Source: SG8-30 sp963695085 (GTDB taxonomy: Bacteria; Pseudomonadota; Gammaproteobacteria; Steroidobacterales; Steroidobacteraceae). Taken from it: 64,000 bases of DNA. The stretch covers positions 620,001-684,000 of the forward strand of contig CAVOFV010000008.1 of NCBI GenBank assembly GCA_963695085.1. Direction: 5' to 3'. The notes beneath the pieces were generated by a model, which searched no databases, was not told the origin of the DNA, and was given only the letters and a program-made list of their open reading frames with translations. Below are positions 43,096 through 52,040 of the stretch, piece by piece. The position numbers and the translations under genes were made by a program. Each line of letters begins with the position of its first letter. The stretch's first letter is position 1.

Positions 43096-44331
43096 ATGAA
43101 CGAGCATCGGCCGTGGCGCATCCTGCTAGGCGTAACCGGCGGGATTGCGGCTTACAAGAGTCCGGACATCGTGCGACGCCTGCGTGAACGGGGCGCCGAG
43201 GTCCAGGTCGTGATGACCGCGAGCGCCAAGCACTTCGTGACCCCGCTGACCTTCCAGGCCGTTTCCGAACGCGAGGTTCGCGACACCCTGTGGGACGCCG
43301 CGGCCGAATCGGCCATGGGGCATATCGAACTCGCCCGCTGGGCGGATGCCGTCCTGATAGCGCCAGCCACGGCCGAACTGCTGGCCAAGCTGGCGCAGGG
43401 CCGCGCCGATGACCTGCTGACCACGCTGTGCCTGGCGACCGAGGCGCCCGTGCATGTCGCGCCGGCCATGAATCACCAGATGTGGTCGAGCGCCGCGACG
43501 CAGGCCAACATGGCGACCCTGGCGGATCGCGGCGTGGCCATTCATGGGCCGGCCAGCGGACCGCAGGCCTGCGGCGAGACCGGCGCGGGCCGCATGCTGG
43601 AGCCGGCCGAACTCGCCAGCCTCGTATTGGACAGCCTGCTGGCAAGCCGAAGGCTCAAGGGGCTCAAGGTCGTCGTCAGCGCAGGCCCGACCCGGGAACG
43701 CATCGATCCGGTGCGCTACCTGAGCAACCGCAGCTCGGGAAAGATGGGCTATGCGGTGGCGCAGGCGGCGCGGGAGGCAGGCGCCGAGGTCGTGCTGGTG
43801 TCGGGTCCGGTGGAACTGCCCAGGCCGCCGGGCGTGACCCGCGTCCGCGTCGAGAGCGCGCAGGAAATGTACGACGCCGTGCACGAAGCGCTCGATGGCG
43901 CGCAGGTCTACATCGGCGCGGCGGCGGTTGCGGATTACCAGCCGGCGCGCTCGGCCCCGCAGAAGATCAAGAAATCCGCGCCGACCCTGACCCTGGAGCT
44001 GGTCAAGGCGCCGGACATCCTCGCCGCGGTGGCGGCATCGGGTCGCGGCCTGTTCGTCGTGGGATTTGCGGCCGAGACCGAACGCGTCGAGGAGCACGCG
44101 CGCGCCAAGCTGGAGCGCAAGGGACTCGACCTGATCGCCGCCAACCAGGTCGGCGAGGGGCTTGCCTTTGGCCAGGATGACAACGCGCTGCTGTTGTTGT
44201 GGCCGGGCGGGCGCGAAGAACTGGCCAGCCGCGGCAAGCTGGAACTGGCGCGCCTGCTGGTGCAGCGTATTGCAGACCTGCGCGCCTCGCGGGCGGCTGT
44301 GCCGGGCGTCGCCGTTGACGCCCGGCGCTGA
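43096..44331 (+). CDS. coaBC: Phosphopantothenoylcysteine decarboxylase/synthetase
   Basis: A 411-residue bifunctional Dfp/CoaBC. Residues ~8-185 are the flavin-dependent decarboxylase (LLGVTGGIAAYKSPDIVRRL, PAMNHQMW, and catalytic Cys in PQACGETGAGRM). Residues ~190-400 are the CTP-dependent synthetase (VVSAGPTRERIDPVRYLSNR, SSGKMGYA, AAAVADYQPA, KKSAPTLTLELVK). It makes 4'-phosphopantetheine in coenzyme A synthesis. dut follows after 14 bases, the widespread coaBC-dut pair. Confidence 0.96.
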   Translation: MNEHRPWRILLGVTGGIAAYKSPDIVRRLRERGAEVQVVMTASAKHFVTPLTFQAVSEREVRDTLWDAAAESAMGHIELARWADAVLIAPATAELLAKLAQGRADDLLTTLCLATEAPVHVAPAMNHQMWSSAATQANMATLADRGVAIHGPASGPQACGETGAGRMLEPAELASLVLDSLLASRRLKGLKVVVSAGPTRERIDPVRYLSNRSSGKMGYAVAQAAREAGAEVVLVSGPVELPRPPGVTRVRVESAQEMYDAVHEALDGAQVYIGAAAVADYQPARSAPQKIKKSAPTLTLELVKAPDILAAVAASGRGLFVVGFAAETERVEEHARAKLERKGLDLIAANQVGEGLAFGQDDNALLLLWPGGREELASRGKLELARLLVQRIADLRASRAAVPGVAVDARR

Positions 44332-44345
44332 GGCGATAGCGAGGG

Positions 44346-44807
44346 ATGAGCATGCACAGGTTGCAGGTCAGGATCCTGGATCCCCGGGTCGGCCACACCA
44401 TTCCGCTGCCGCAGTACGCGACCGGCGGGTCGGCCGGGCTCGACCTGCGCGCATGCCTGGATGAGCCCCTGACGCTCGAACCAGGGCAGGTGCATCTCGT
44501 GCCGACCGGGCTGGCCATTCACCTGGAGGACCCGGGGCTTGCCGCGGTCCTGCTGCCGCGCTCCGGCCTGGGGCACCGGCACGGCATCGTGCTCGGCAAC
44601 CTCGTCGGGCTGATCGACTCTGACTACCAGGGACAGGTCATGGTCTCGGTCTGGAACCGGGGCAGCCACCCGTTCAAGGTCGAGCCGGGCGAGCGCATTG
44701 CGCAGATGGTGATCGTGCCCGTGGTGCAGGTCGCGCTCGACGTGGTCGAGTCGTTCGACGAGAGTGCGCGCGGCGGCGGCGGGTTCGGCAGCTCAGGCCG
44801 GGAATAG
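44346..44807 (+). CDS. dut: dUTP diphosphatase
   Basis: A 153-residue trimeric dUTPase (E. coli 151). All five motifs are in order: AGLDLRA, PRSGLGHRHGI, GNLVGLIDSDYQGQV, KVEPGERIAQMVIVP and the flexible C-terminal RGGGGFGSSGR arm that closes the active site. It hydrolyses dUTP to dUMP, keeping uracil out of DNA and feeding dTMP synthesis. A second ATG two codons in is an alternative start. Operon with coaBC. Confidence 0.96.
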   Translation: MSMHRLQVRILDPRVGHTIPLPQYATGGSAGLDLRACLDEPLTLEPGQVHLVPTGLAIHLEDPGLAAVLLPRSGLGHRHGIVLGNLVGLIDSDYQGQVMVSVWNRGSHPFKVEPGERIAQMVIVPVVQVALDVVESFDESARGGGGFGSSGRE

Positions 44808-44823
44808 GACCCGGATCCTGCTC

Positions 44824-45450
44824 TCAGCGCGCATCGCGCAACTCAACGAAGCGCGTAACTTCCGCGTCGAATTTCGCGTTCAGGGCATTGCGCTCTTCCT
44901 GCTTGCGTTGCAGGTTCGCCTCCTGCGTGCGCAGGTCGGACTTGGTCCGCTCGATGTCCTCGGCAAGGCCCTCGGGCATCGGCCGGGCCTGCGGGTCCTG
45001 GCTGACCGGCTTGAAGCGCGCCGCGCGCGCCTGCTGCTCGCCGAGCCGTGCCTTGAGGTTCGCGACGGATTGCTGGTGGATCGTGATGTTCGAGTCGACG
45101 AGTTCGAGCCGGCGGGCGCGCAGCAGTTCGATCTCCTCGACGTTCTGGTAGGTGGACACCAGCATGCGATCGCGCTGGGCCTTTTCCTGCACCGCCTTCT
45201 GCCGTTCTTCCCGCTCGATGCGGGCGCGGGCTTCGGCAGGCGTTTCGAGCCCCTCCTGGCGATCCACCGCGACACCATGCTTGTTGAGGATATCGCGATC
45301 CTGGCTGGCATACTGCGGCGGGACCTTGTCGCCGTAGTGGACCTGGCCGTTTTCGTCCACCCAGCGGTAGACCTTCTGGGCCACGGCGGAGCCGCTCGCC
45401 AGCGCGAGTCCCACGACGACCAACAAGACGCGAAATGCCGGAATCACCAT
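44824..45450 (-). CDS. DUF4124 periplasmic coiled-coil protein
   Basis: A 208-residue exported protein. The signal peptide (~28 residues, ending GSAVAQ) leads to a DUF4124 domain (KVYRWVDENGQVHYGDKVPP) and then a long charged helix region (residues ~70-205, repeated Arg/Glu/Gln) predicted to be coiled coil. DUF4124 is common in gammaproteobacterial envelope proteins and has no known activity. ATG at 45450 with AGAGG eight bases before it is preferred over GTG three codons upstream. It is downstream of pyrE on the same strand, with 64 bases between them. Confidence 0.85.
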   Translation of the reverse strand: MVIPAFRVLLVVVGLALASGSAVAQKVYRWVDENGQVHYGDKVPPQYASQDRDILNKHGVAVDRQEGLETPAEARARIEREERQKAVQEKAQRDRMLVSTYQNVEEIELLRARRLELVDSNITIHQQSVANLKARLGEQQARAARFKPVSQDPQARPMPEGLAEDIERTKSDLRTQEANLQRKQEERNALNAKFDAEVTRFVELRDAR

Positions 45451-45514
45451 GCGTGCCACCTCTTGCGAGCTATTCTGAAGCCCGCAGCCATCACGGGCCG
45501 TAACTGCGTCACGA

Positions 45515-46159
45515 TTAACGTTCGACCCCCCAGACTGCCCGATAATTCCCCAGCTTTTCCAGTTCGGCCGTCCGCCCGGCCGTGCCGAGGTGCTCGATCA
45601 GGTCCGTGAGCGCGATGATGTTTACCACGGGAATGCTGAAATCCCGCTGAACCTCCTGGACGGCCGACAGGGCGGACTGGCCCCGCTCCTGCCTGTCCAG
45701 CGCCAGCGCGACGCCCGCCACTTCGGCGCCTCCTGAACGGATGATGTCCACGGACTCGCGGATGGCCGTGCCGGCGGTTATCACGTCGTCCACGATCAGC
45801 ACGCGCCCGGCCAGCGGCGCGCCGATGATCCGCCCGCCCTCGCCATGGGCCTTGGCTTCCTTGCGGTTGAAGGCGAATGGCAGGTTCCTGCCGTGCGCCT
45901 CGGCGAGCGCCGTGGCCGCGGCGGTCACCAGCGGGATGCCCTTGTAGGCGGGCCCGAACAGCATGTCGAACTGCAGGCCGGAGGCCACGATCGCGTCCGC
46001 ATAGCAGCGACCCAGCGCGGCGACCGAGCTGCCGGTGTTGAACAGGCCGGCATTGAAGAAGTACGGGCTCACGCGCCCGCTCTTGAGCGTGAACTCGCCG
46101 AAGCGCAAGGCCCGGCCGGCGATGGCAAGTTCGATGAAGTCGCGCTGGTAATCCTGCAT
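45515..46159 (-). CDS. pyrE: Orotate phosphoribosyltransferase
   Basis: A 214-residue enzyme (E. coli 213). FGEFTLKSGRVSPYFFNAG is the family start, GPAYKGIPLVTA the middle block, FAFNRKEAKAHGEGG the flexible catalytic loop, and VLIVDDVITAGTAIRES the PRPP-binding motif. It makes OMP from orotate and PRPP in pyrimidine synthesis. It is divergent from xthA across 53 bases, as in many gammaproteobacteria. Confidence 0.96.
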   Translation of the reverse strand: MQDYQRDFIELAIAGRALRFGEFTLKSGRVSPYFFNAGLFNTGSSVAALGRCYADAIVASGLQFDMLFGPAYKGIPLVTAAATALAEAHGRNLPFAFNRKEAKAHGEGGRIIGAPLAGRVLIVDDVITAGTAIRESVDIIRSGGAEVAGVALALDRQERGQSALSAVQEVQRDFSIPVVNIIALTDLIEHLGTAGRTAELEKLGNYRAVWGVER

Positions 46160-46212
46160 CCGTACGCTCCATCCGCAGTTGCGTATGATGACGCCTTTCG
46201 CGCGGGGCTGGC

Positions 46213-46983
46213 ATGCGCATCATCACGCTGAACTGTAACGGCATCCGGTCGGCCGCGCGCAAAGGACTGTTCCGCTGGCTGTCCCGGCAGCGCGCGGACG
46301 TGGTCTGCCTGCAGGAAACCAAGGCCCAGGAACACCAGCTCGGGGGTCGCGAATTCCGGCCTGCTGGATTCCACTGCCACTACTTCGACGCAGAGAAGAA
46401 GGGCTACAGCGGCGTGGCCATCTTCTCACGCGCCGAGCCGGGCCAGGTCGTCCGGGGCTTCGGCGTCGAGGAGTTCGACCGCGAAGGACGCTACATCGAG
46501 GCGCGCTTCGGCCGCCTGTCGGTCATCTCCGTGTACATGCCCTCGGGGTCCTCGGGCCCGGCGCGCCAGGCCTCCAAGTTCCGGTTCCTCGAGGCCTTCC
46601 TGCCCCATCTGCGGCGGCTGAAGCGCACGCGCCGCGACTATGTGCTGTGTGGCGACTTCAATATCGCGCACCGGCCGATCGACCTGAGGAACTGGCGCGC
46701 CAACCAGAAGAACTCGGGATTCCTGCCCGAGGAGCGGGCCTGGCTGGACGAACTGTACGGTCGGACCGGGCTCGTGGACGCCTTCCGGGAAGTGGACCCA
46801 CGGCCCGACCAGTACACGTGGTGGTCCAACCGCGGCCAGGCCTGGGCGAAGAACGTCGGCTGGCGCATCGACTACCAGGCAGTGAGCGCGGGGCTGCGCG
46901 GTCGCGCGAGGAGCGCGAAGATCTACAAGGCGAGGCGATTCTCGGATCACGCGCCGCTGGTGATGGACTACGATCTCGACTGA
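46213..46983 (+). CDS. xthA: Exodeoxyribonuclease III
   Basis: A 256-residue AP endonuclease of the ExoIII/exoA type. RIITLNCNGIRSAARKGL starts the fold; LQETKAQEHQL holds the metal-binding Glu; VISVYMPSG, CGDFNIAHRPIDL and the terminal RFSDHAPLVMDYDL (Asp-His pair) complete the active site. It cuts at abasic sites and degrades 3' ends during base-excision repair. A TATGAT at 46184 is a possible -10. Followed after nine bases by the permease gene. Confidence 0.95.
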   Translation: MRIITLNCNGIRSAARKGLFRWLSRQRADVVCLQETKAQEHQLGGREFRPAGFHCHYFDAEKKGYSGVAIFSRAEPGQVVRGFGVEEFDREGRYIEARFGRLSVISVYMPSGSSGPARQASKFRFLEAFLPHLRRLKRTRRDYVLCGDFNIAHRPIDLRNWRANQKNSGFLPEERAWLDELYGRTGLVDAFREVDPRPDQYTWWSNRGQAWAKNVGWRIDYQAVSAGLRGRARSAKIYKARRFSDHAPLVMDYDLD

Positions 46984-46992
46984 GGGCAGCGG

Positions 46993-48303
46993 GTGGCGAC
47001 AGCGAAAAACCAGACGGGATCATCGGGCCAGCGGCCGACGCTGTGGCAGTCGCTCGGCAACGAACGGGTCGTGGCGTTCCTGCTGCTGGGCCTGGCTTCG
47101 GGACTGCCCTACAACCTCACCGACGCGACGCTGCAGGCCTGGCTCAAGGACACCGGGATCTCCAACACGACCATCGGCCTGCTGTCGCTGGTCGGCCTGG
47201 CCTACACCGCGAAGCCGCTGTGGGCGCCCTTGCTCGACCGCTACGCCGTACCACTGCTGGGTCGCCGCCGCGGCTGGATCATGCTGTTCCAGGCCGCGCT
47301 GGCGGCGGCACTCGCCTGGATGGCCTACCACGGGCCAGAGGGCGGGCTGCTGCCGTTCGCGCTCGTCGCGCTGGTCGTGGCGGTGCTGTCGGCGTCGCAG
47401 GACATCGTCATCGACGCCTACCGCACCGACGCCGCGCGCGCCGCGGAGCGGGGCCCCGCGGCGACGGCCGCCAATCTCGGCTATCGCGCCAGCGCCTACT
47501 TCGCCTACGCGGGCGCGCTGGTGCTCGCCGACGCCGTCGGCTGGCGCGCGACCTACCTGGTCATGGCGGCGGTCATGGCCGCGTTCATGGCGGCCACGGC
47601 CTGGGCTCCGGAACCCGAGCGCAAGGTGGTGCCGCCGCGATCCCTGCGCGAGGCCGTGACCGGCCCGCTGGGGCAGCTGCTGGCGAGCCCGGGCATGGTC
47701 GTGCTGATCGCCGCCCTGGTGCTGTACAAGGTGGGTGACGCCTTTGCGCTCAGGCTGTTCACGCCGTTCCTCATGGACGTGGGCTTCAGCAAGACCGAGA
47801 TCGGGCTTGCCACCAAGACCGTGATGCTGGCGGCGAACGTGGCGGGCGCCATCGCCGGCGGCGTGCTGATCGTGCGTCTCGGCCTGGTGCGCGCATTGCT
47901 GGTGTTCGGGTCGCTGCAGGCCGTCACCAACCTGCTGTACATGGGCGTGTCGGTGGCCGGTCACGACATGACGGTGATGGTCGTCGCCGTGGCGCTCGAC
48001 AACTTCTTCGGCGCCATGGGCAACACGGCGCTGGTCGTGTTCGTCATGGCGATGTGCGATATTCGGTTCAGCGCCTTCCAGTACGCGCTGCTGTCGGCGC
48101 TCGCGGTGCTGCCGCGCAACGTGCTGGGCTGGCCGGCCGGCTATCTTGCGGACCACATCGGCTGGACGGCGTTCTTCCTGGTCACGTTCTTCACGGCGCT
48201 GCCCGGCCTGGTCATGATCTGGGTGCTGCGCGACAGGATCACGGCGCTGGAGCACAGGCAGGCGGCGGCCGACCGGGCGGGTAGCGAAGCGGACCAACGA
48301 TGA
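46993..48303 (+). CDS. MFS permease, AmpG-like
   Basis: A 436-residue, ~12-helix major facilitator protein. The first helix with ASGLPYNLTDATLQAWLKD, the loop KPLWAPLLDRY...GRRRGWI and SASQDIVIDAYRTD are the AmpG/acetyl-CoA-transporter-like signatures. AmpG imports GlcNAc-anhydroMurNAc peptides for cell-wall recycling. Start GTG at 46993 follows a GAGGG. Its stop overlaps marC by four bases. AmpG assignment is likely but other SLC33-like cargo is possible. Confidence 0.85.
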   Translation: MATAKNQTGSSGQRPTLWQSLGNERVVAFLLLGLASGLPYNLTDATLQAWLKDTGISNTTIGLLSLVGLAYTAKPLWAPLLDRYAVPLLGRRRGWIMLFQAALAAALAWMAYHGPEGGLLPFALVALVVAVLSASQDIVIDAYRTDAARAAERGPAATAANLGYRASAYFAYAGALVLADAVGWRATYLVMAAVMAAFMAATAWAPEPERKVVPPRSLREAVTGPLGQLLASPGMVVLIAALVLYKVGDAFALRLFTPFLMDVGFSKTEIGLATKTVMLAANVAGAIAGGVLIVRLGLVRALLVFGSLQAVTNLLYMGVSVAGHDMTVMVVAVALDNFFGAMGNTALVVFVMAMCDIRFSAFQYALLSALAVLPRNVLGWPAGYLADHIGWTAFFLVTFFTALPGLVMIWVLRDRITALEHRQAAADRAGSEADQR

Positions 48304-48920
48304 TCGACGAGCTGCTGAAATTCTTCGTGCTGTTCTTCGTGATCGTCGAGCCGGTCACGCTGGTGCCCGTGTTCGCGGGCCTGACCGAGGGCGCCAGCCA
48401 GATCTACCGGCGCCGCATGGCCATCAAGTCAATTGCCGTGTCGGGCGTCATGCTGACGCTGTTCGCGCTAGGTGGCTCGTGGTTCATCGGCATCATGAAC
48501 ATCAGCATCGACGCGTTCCGCATCGCCGGCGGCGTGATGCTGTTCCTGATCGCGCTGGAGATGGTGTTCGCGCGGGAGTCCGGCACCAAGACCACCGTCG
48601 AGGAGAAGACGGAGGTCCAGCAGCGTGCCGACATATCGGTGTTCCCGCTGGCTTTCCCGTTCATCGCGGGACCTGGCGCGATGGCGACGGTGTTGCTCAC
48701 CTTCGGCACGCTGCGCCCGGGCACCACGCTGACCCTGGGCCTGCTGGCGGTCATCGCGATCGTGCTGCTGATCACCCTGGTGCTGATGCTGCTGGCGCAG
48801 GCCGTCATGCGCGTGATGGGCGTGACCGGCGCGCACGTCGTCAGCCGGCTGACCGGCGTCGTGCTGGCGGCGCTCGCCGTGCAGTTCATGATCGACGGCC
48901 TGAAAGGCGCGTTCGGCTGA
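48300..48920 (+). CDS. MarC-family integral membrane protein
   Basis: A 206-residue protein with six membrane helices and the MarC/YchE pattern: FFVIVEPVTLVPVFAGLTEG, AFRIAGGVMLFLIALEMVF, the conserved FPLAFPFIAGPGAMATVLL and a final AALAVQFMIDGLKG. MarC proteins were once linked to multiple antibiotic resistance, but that role was not confirmed; function unknown. ATGA-coupled to the AmpG-like gene. Confidence 0.9.
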   Translation: MIDELLKFFVLFFVIVEPVTLVPVFAGLTEGASQIYRRRMAIKSIAVSGVMLTLFALGGSWFIGIMNISIDAFRIAGGVMLFLIALEMVFARESGTKTTVEEKTEVQQRADISVFPLAFPFIAGPGAMATVLLTFGTLRPGTTLTLGLLAVIAIVLLITLVLMLLAQAVMRVMGVTGAHVVSRLTGVVLAALAVQFMIDGLKGAFG

Positions 48921-48937
48921 GGAGGGGCTGGCCCTGC

Positions 48938-48956
48938 CGGGGGCCGACAACCCCCG
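48938..48956 (+). terminator. Possible terminator hairpin of xthA-AmpG-marC
   Basis: CGGGGG-CCGACAA-CCCCCG forms a six-pair GC stem 17 bases after the marC stop. No T run follows, so it may only stabilise the 3' end. Confidence 0.35.
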
Positions 48957-49145
48957 TTCATCGACGGCGGCGCAAGCCTGCGGCGGCCCGTGGAACGGCC
49001 GAACGCGCCGGGTGCGATTGCCACGACTCCAATGCAGCCGCGTACGTACAGGCACTTGACTGCGGCGAGTACCTGGCTTGCCTTCGCAAGCCCTGATCAT
49101 CCCGGGCCATCGATACGCCTGAGGTCCTTGACGGGCAGCAGACCG

Positions 49146-49364
49146 ATGGGAAGGCCAGCCAGCATCGCGTTGGCGGCCATATTGGCGATTGGTTTCGCGG
49201 GCCGTTCAGCCGGGGGAGCCATGCTCTCCCGGTTTGTTTCCTGCTTGCGATTCTTCTTGGCGGGATTCGGCCTCGCTGCAGCAGCGATGTCGGTTGGATG
49301 CTTCTTCGCTGATCGTGGCGCTCGAGTGCGGCGGGCTTACGTTCCGCAGCACCCGAAAAGATAG
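49146..49364 (+). pseudogene. Degenerate relative of the cytochrome's lipoprotein signal region
   Basis: The reading frame from ATG 49146 gives GRPASIALAAILAIGFAGRS, which lines up with the signal peptide of the decahaem gene 450 bases downstream (GGLASVALAALLVIGFAGCS): 14 of 20 positions match, but the lipobox Cys is Arg (CGT for TGT). The codons differ mostly at third positions, so it is an old copy if real. The frame then runs on for ~50 unrelated residues with a second hydrophobic stretch and no haem motif. No ribosome site. It could be the stump of a lost paralogue, or chance similarity of two signal-like stretches. Confidence 0.3.
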
Positions 49365-49595
49365 ATCAATTCCAAGATGCGACCCGTCAGGACGGCTCGC
49401 GAATGGAGTCGTTCTCGCCGCTCGCGCGGTTGTGCCGGAAGTCACCTACTCGCCGACGCAACGGCGAATGCTCACAACACAAACTGCGTATTTCGTCAGT
49501 TCTCGACCGGCCTATGCTGCATCAGAGCCTATCGAGTTCAGGAGCCGCCACTCCGGGCGGCCGCGGTTGTACTTGAACATTCAAAGGAAGAAACG

Positions 49596-51989
49596 ATGTT
49601 CACGCTCGCCAATGCGAAACTAGGCGGGCTGGCCAGCGTTGCGCTGGCCGCCCTGCTCGTGATCGGATTTGCCGGTTGTTCCGGCGATGATGGTGCCGCC
49701 GGTCCTGCCGGTCCTGCCGGTACTGCCGGCACGCCAGGTACACCTGGCCCAGCCGGCCCGCCGGGGCCGGGCCTCGATCCCGTTGCCTCGACCAAGCCTG
49801 AATCGTGTGCCACCTGTCACGGTGGCGTTGGCGAGAGGCTGCACCAGGTCACCTACGACAGGTATGTGGACCCCAGCACGCTGATCATGACGTTTGACAG
49901 CGTCGTGAGCACGCCCACCGGCGCGACGTATTCCGTGGCCCTGAATTTCCACATCACGAAAAACGGCCTGCCGTACGTCGATGCGAACACGCTGCCGTCC
50001 ATGGCGCAGAGGACGTTCTATTTTGCCCGCTACAACAGCGCGACACGGACGTTTCCCGACTCGGTATCGTTGAACCGCAACAACATCGTCAGTCACGGCA
50101 ACGGTACCTACACGCTGACCACGACGGGCATGACCTATGCGCCGGAGGCCTCGAACGCCGTGGCCTATGGCTACATCGCCCAGGACGCACTCGACGCCGC
50201 GACCGGCGGCCGCGTCGTCCTGTACGACAACATGGACAGCGCGGCGCTGGTCTTCGGCAATACAGGCACCTACGTGTCTGCCGCCAATGTCGAAGGCTGC
50301 ATCAACTGCCACGGCGAGCCCTACCGGAAGCACGGCTACCGGGAAGCGGTGGTCGAGAACCTGCCGGACTTCGTGGCCTGCAAGACCTGCCATTTCGACA
50401 CACGCGCCGGAACGCACCCGGACTGGCAGCAGATGGTCGATGACCCGCTAGCCTGGGCCAACGGGGTTGCCCCGGGACCGGCGTACGACTACGTCGCCAC
50501 CGTCCTGAACGACACGCACATGACGCACGCCATGGAGTTCCCGTATCCGATGTCCATGGCCAACTGCAACACCTGCCACGAAGGCAAGCTCGGCCAGATC
50601 TTCGCGGATGCGAACTTCACGCTGACTACCTGCAAGAGCTGTCACCCGGTGCAGACACAGGCGGCGTATCCCACCGATCCTCACAGGGCGCCGGCACTCA
50701 CCCAGCTGTGGACCGACGCGGGAGTCACGTTCCACAACACGGGGTCCAATTGCCAGGGCTGCCATACGGCGGCAGCCGGGTATGTCGGCTCTCCGTTCAG
50801 CGCGTACCACACCGGTTACAACAAGCAGATCTACAACGCGGCCGGCGTGAAGTACTCGACGCTGAATAGCGCAACGATTACCAGCGTATCCAGGACGGGC
50901 AATGTGCTGGACATCAGGTTCACCGCGAACAACACCGCCATCGTCCCGACCCTGACGGTGTCGTTCTACGGCTGGAATACCAAGGACTTCCTGGTCAGCA
51001 GTCACACGCGGGATGGTGGCACGGCGGATTGCTACAACGACCGCGCCGCAAACCCGTTGACCGCGCCCAGGGTCGGATGCCGGTACGAAATTGGAGTAGA
51101 CGGCAACCCGGTCTCAACGCTGGAGACGAACCGCCTGTTCACGGTGATGGCGGACAGCGCGCCGGGCGCATGGCACGTGCAGGCCGACCTGTCGCGGTAC
51201 GTGCAGCCCACGAGCACGGGCCTGGCCGGCATCCCTGCCCTGATCACTGCAGGCAAGATCAACAAGGCCGAAATCGCCGTGTTGCCGAAGCTGGTAGTGG
51301 GTGGTGTCACCGTTGCTCTCAATGCGCAATCCAGGACCTTTGACCTGGGTGCCAACGGATTGGTCGCCAACTACTTCCAGGGCACCAATGCCCTGGTTGA
51401 CGAGGCGAAGTGCAACGCCTGCCACGACGCGCTGGCCACGACCTTCCATTCCGGTTACTACGGCGGCAAGGTTACGGTCTGCCGGACGTGTCATGTGCCG
51501 ACCAGCGGCGGATCGCACCTGGAGATGCAGTCGCGCTCAATCGACTCGTATGTCCACGCGATCCACGCGTTCCAGGCCTTTGATCCGGGCGATGTCGACT
51601 TTACGGATCCCGTGGAAGCGAAGAGGTATGGCCTCCATATCGAGCATACGACTCCCATCTTCTCGCTGAAGGCCTGTGAGGCCTGCCACCTGGAAGGCAC
51701 GTTCGAGGTGCCGGATCAGTCCAAGTCGATGCCTGGCCTGCTGTCGAGGTCGGATACCTTGAACATGGTGCCGGCGAGAGGCATCGGCACCGTGCCGGCG
51801 TACGTGACCGGTCCTGCCTCCAAGGCCTGCGGTGGTTGCCACCGGGCTTTCGAGATCAACGAAGATAACGCCGGTTACCTTGCCTCATTCAACCAGCATA
51901 CGAACGCCGGTGGCTATCTTGTCGAAAACGATACTGCCAACACGTATGTCTATCGGATCATTGACAAGATGATCACCTGGTTCCAGTAA
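49596..51989 (+). CDS. OmcA/MtrC-family decahaem c-type cytochrome lipoprotein
   Basis: A 797-residue protein with exactly ten CxxCH motifs: CATCH (71), CINCH (~235), CKTCH, CNTCH, CKSCH, CQGCH, CNACH, CRTCH, CEACH and CGGCH (~745), split five-plus around an all-beta region, the OmcA/MtrC layout. The signal ends in a lipobox (FAGC, Cys28), followed by a collagen-like Gly-Xaa-Xaa run (~33-58) as a stalk. Cys479 and Cys495 may form a disulfide. Such proteins pass electrons to extracellular metals or mediators. The partners MtrA (periplasmic) and MtrB (barrel) are not nearby. AAGGAAG precedes the ATG. Tandem hairpins follow. Confidence 0.93.
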   Translation: MFTLANAKLGGLASVALAALLVIGFAGCSGDDGAAGPAGPAGTAGTPGTPGPAGPPGPGLDPVASTKPESCATCHGGVGERLHQVTYDRYVDPSTLIMTFDSVVSTPTGATYSVALNFHITKNGLPYVDANTLPSMAQRTFYFARYNSATRTFPDSVSLNRNNIVSHGNGTYTLTTTGMTYAPEASNAVAYGYIAQDALDAATGGRVVLYDNMDSAALVFGNTGTYVSAANVEGCINCHGEPYRKHGYREAVVENLPDFVACKTCHFDTRAGTHPDWQQMVDDPLAWANGVAPGPAYDYVATVLNDTHMTHAMEFPYPMSMANCNTCHEGKLGQIFADANFTLTTCKSCHPVQTQAAYPTDPHRAPALTQLWTDAGVTFHNTGSNCQGCHTAAAGYVGSPFSAYHTGYNKQIYNAAGVKYSTLNSATITSVSRTGNVLDIRFTANNTAIVPTLTVSFYGWNTKDFLVSSHTRDGGTADCYNDRAANPLTAPRVGCRYEIGVDGNPVSTLETNRLFTVMADSAPGAWHVQADLSRYVQPTSTGLAGIPALITAGKINKAEIAVLPKLVVGGVTVALNAQSRTFDLGANGLVANYFQGTNALVDEAKCNACHDALATTFHSGYYGGKVTVCRTCHVPTSGGSHLEMQSRSIDSYVHAIHAFQAFDPGDVDFTDPVEAKRYGLHIEHTTPIFSLKACEACHLEGTFEVPDQSKSMPGLLSRSDTLNMVPARGIGTVPAYVTGPASKACGGCHRAFEINEDNAGYLASFNQHTNAGGYLVENDTANTYVYRIIDKMITWFQ

Positions 51990-52000
51990 GCACGCCGTGC

Positions 52001-52024
52001 GAGGTGGGCCCGCGGGCCCACCTC
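52001..52024 (+). repeat. 24-base perfect palindrome after the cytochrome gene
   Basis: GAGGTGGGCCCG followed by its exact reverse complement CGGGCCCACCTC. Its core is nearly the same as that of the next hairpin (52041-52062), so the two look like tandem copies of a REP-like element. Confidence 0.8.
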
Positions 52025-52040
52025 ATCCCCCCTGAGCAAT

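Larger units (their letters stand above)
48921..49595. other. Long intergenic stretch before the decahaem cytochrome
   Basis: 675 bases with no convincing intact gene. It holds a hairpin right after marC (48938-48956), a degenerate lipoprotein-signal-like reading frame (49146-49364), and the upstream control region of the cytochrome gene. Composition is less GC-rich towards the right (AACACAAACTGCGTATTTCG around 49475), unlike the flanking housekeeping genes. Confidence 0.5.

Noticed and set aside
45460..45514. Terminator between pyrE and the DUF4124 gene
   Set aside because: GCCCG...CGGGC gives only five pairs around a nine-base loop and is not followed by a T run.
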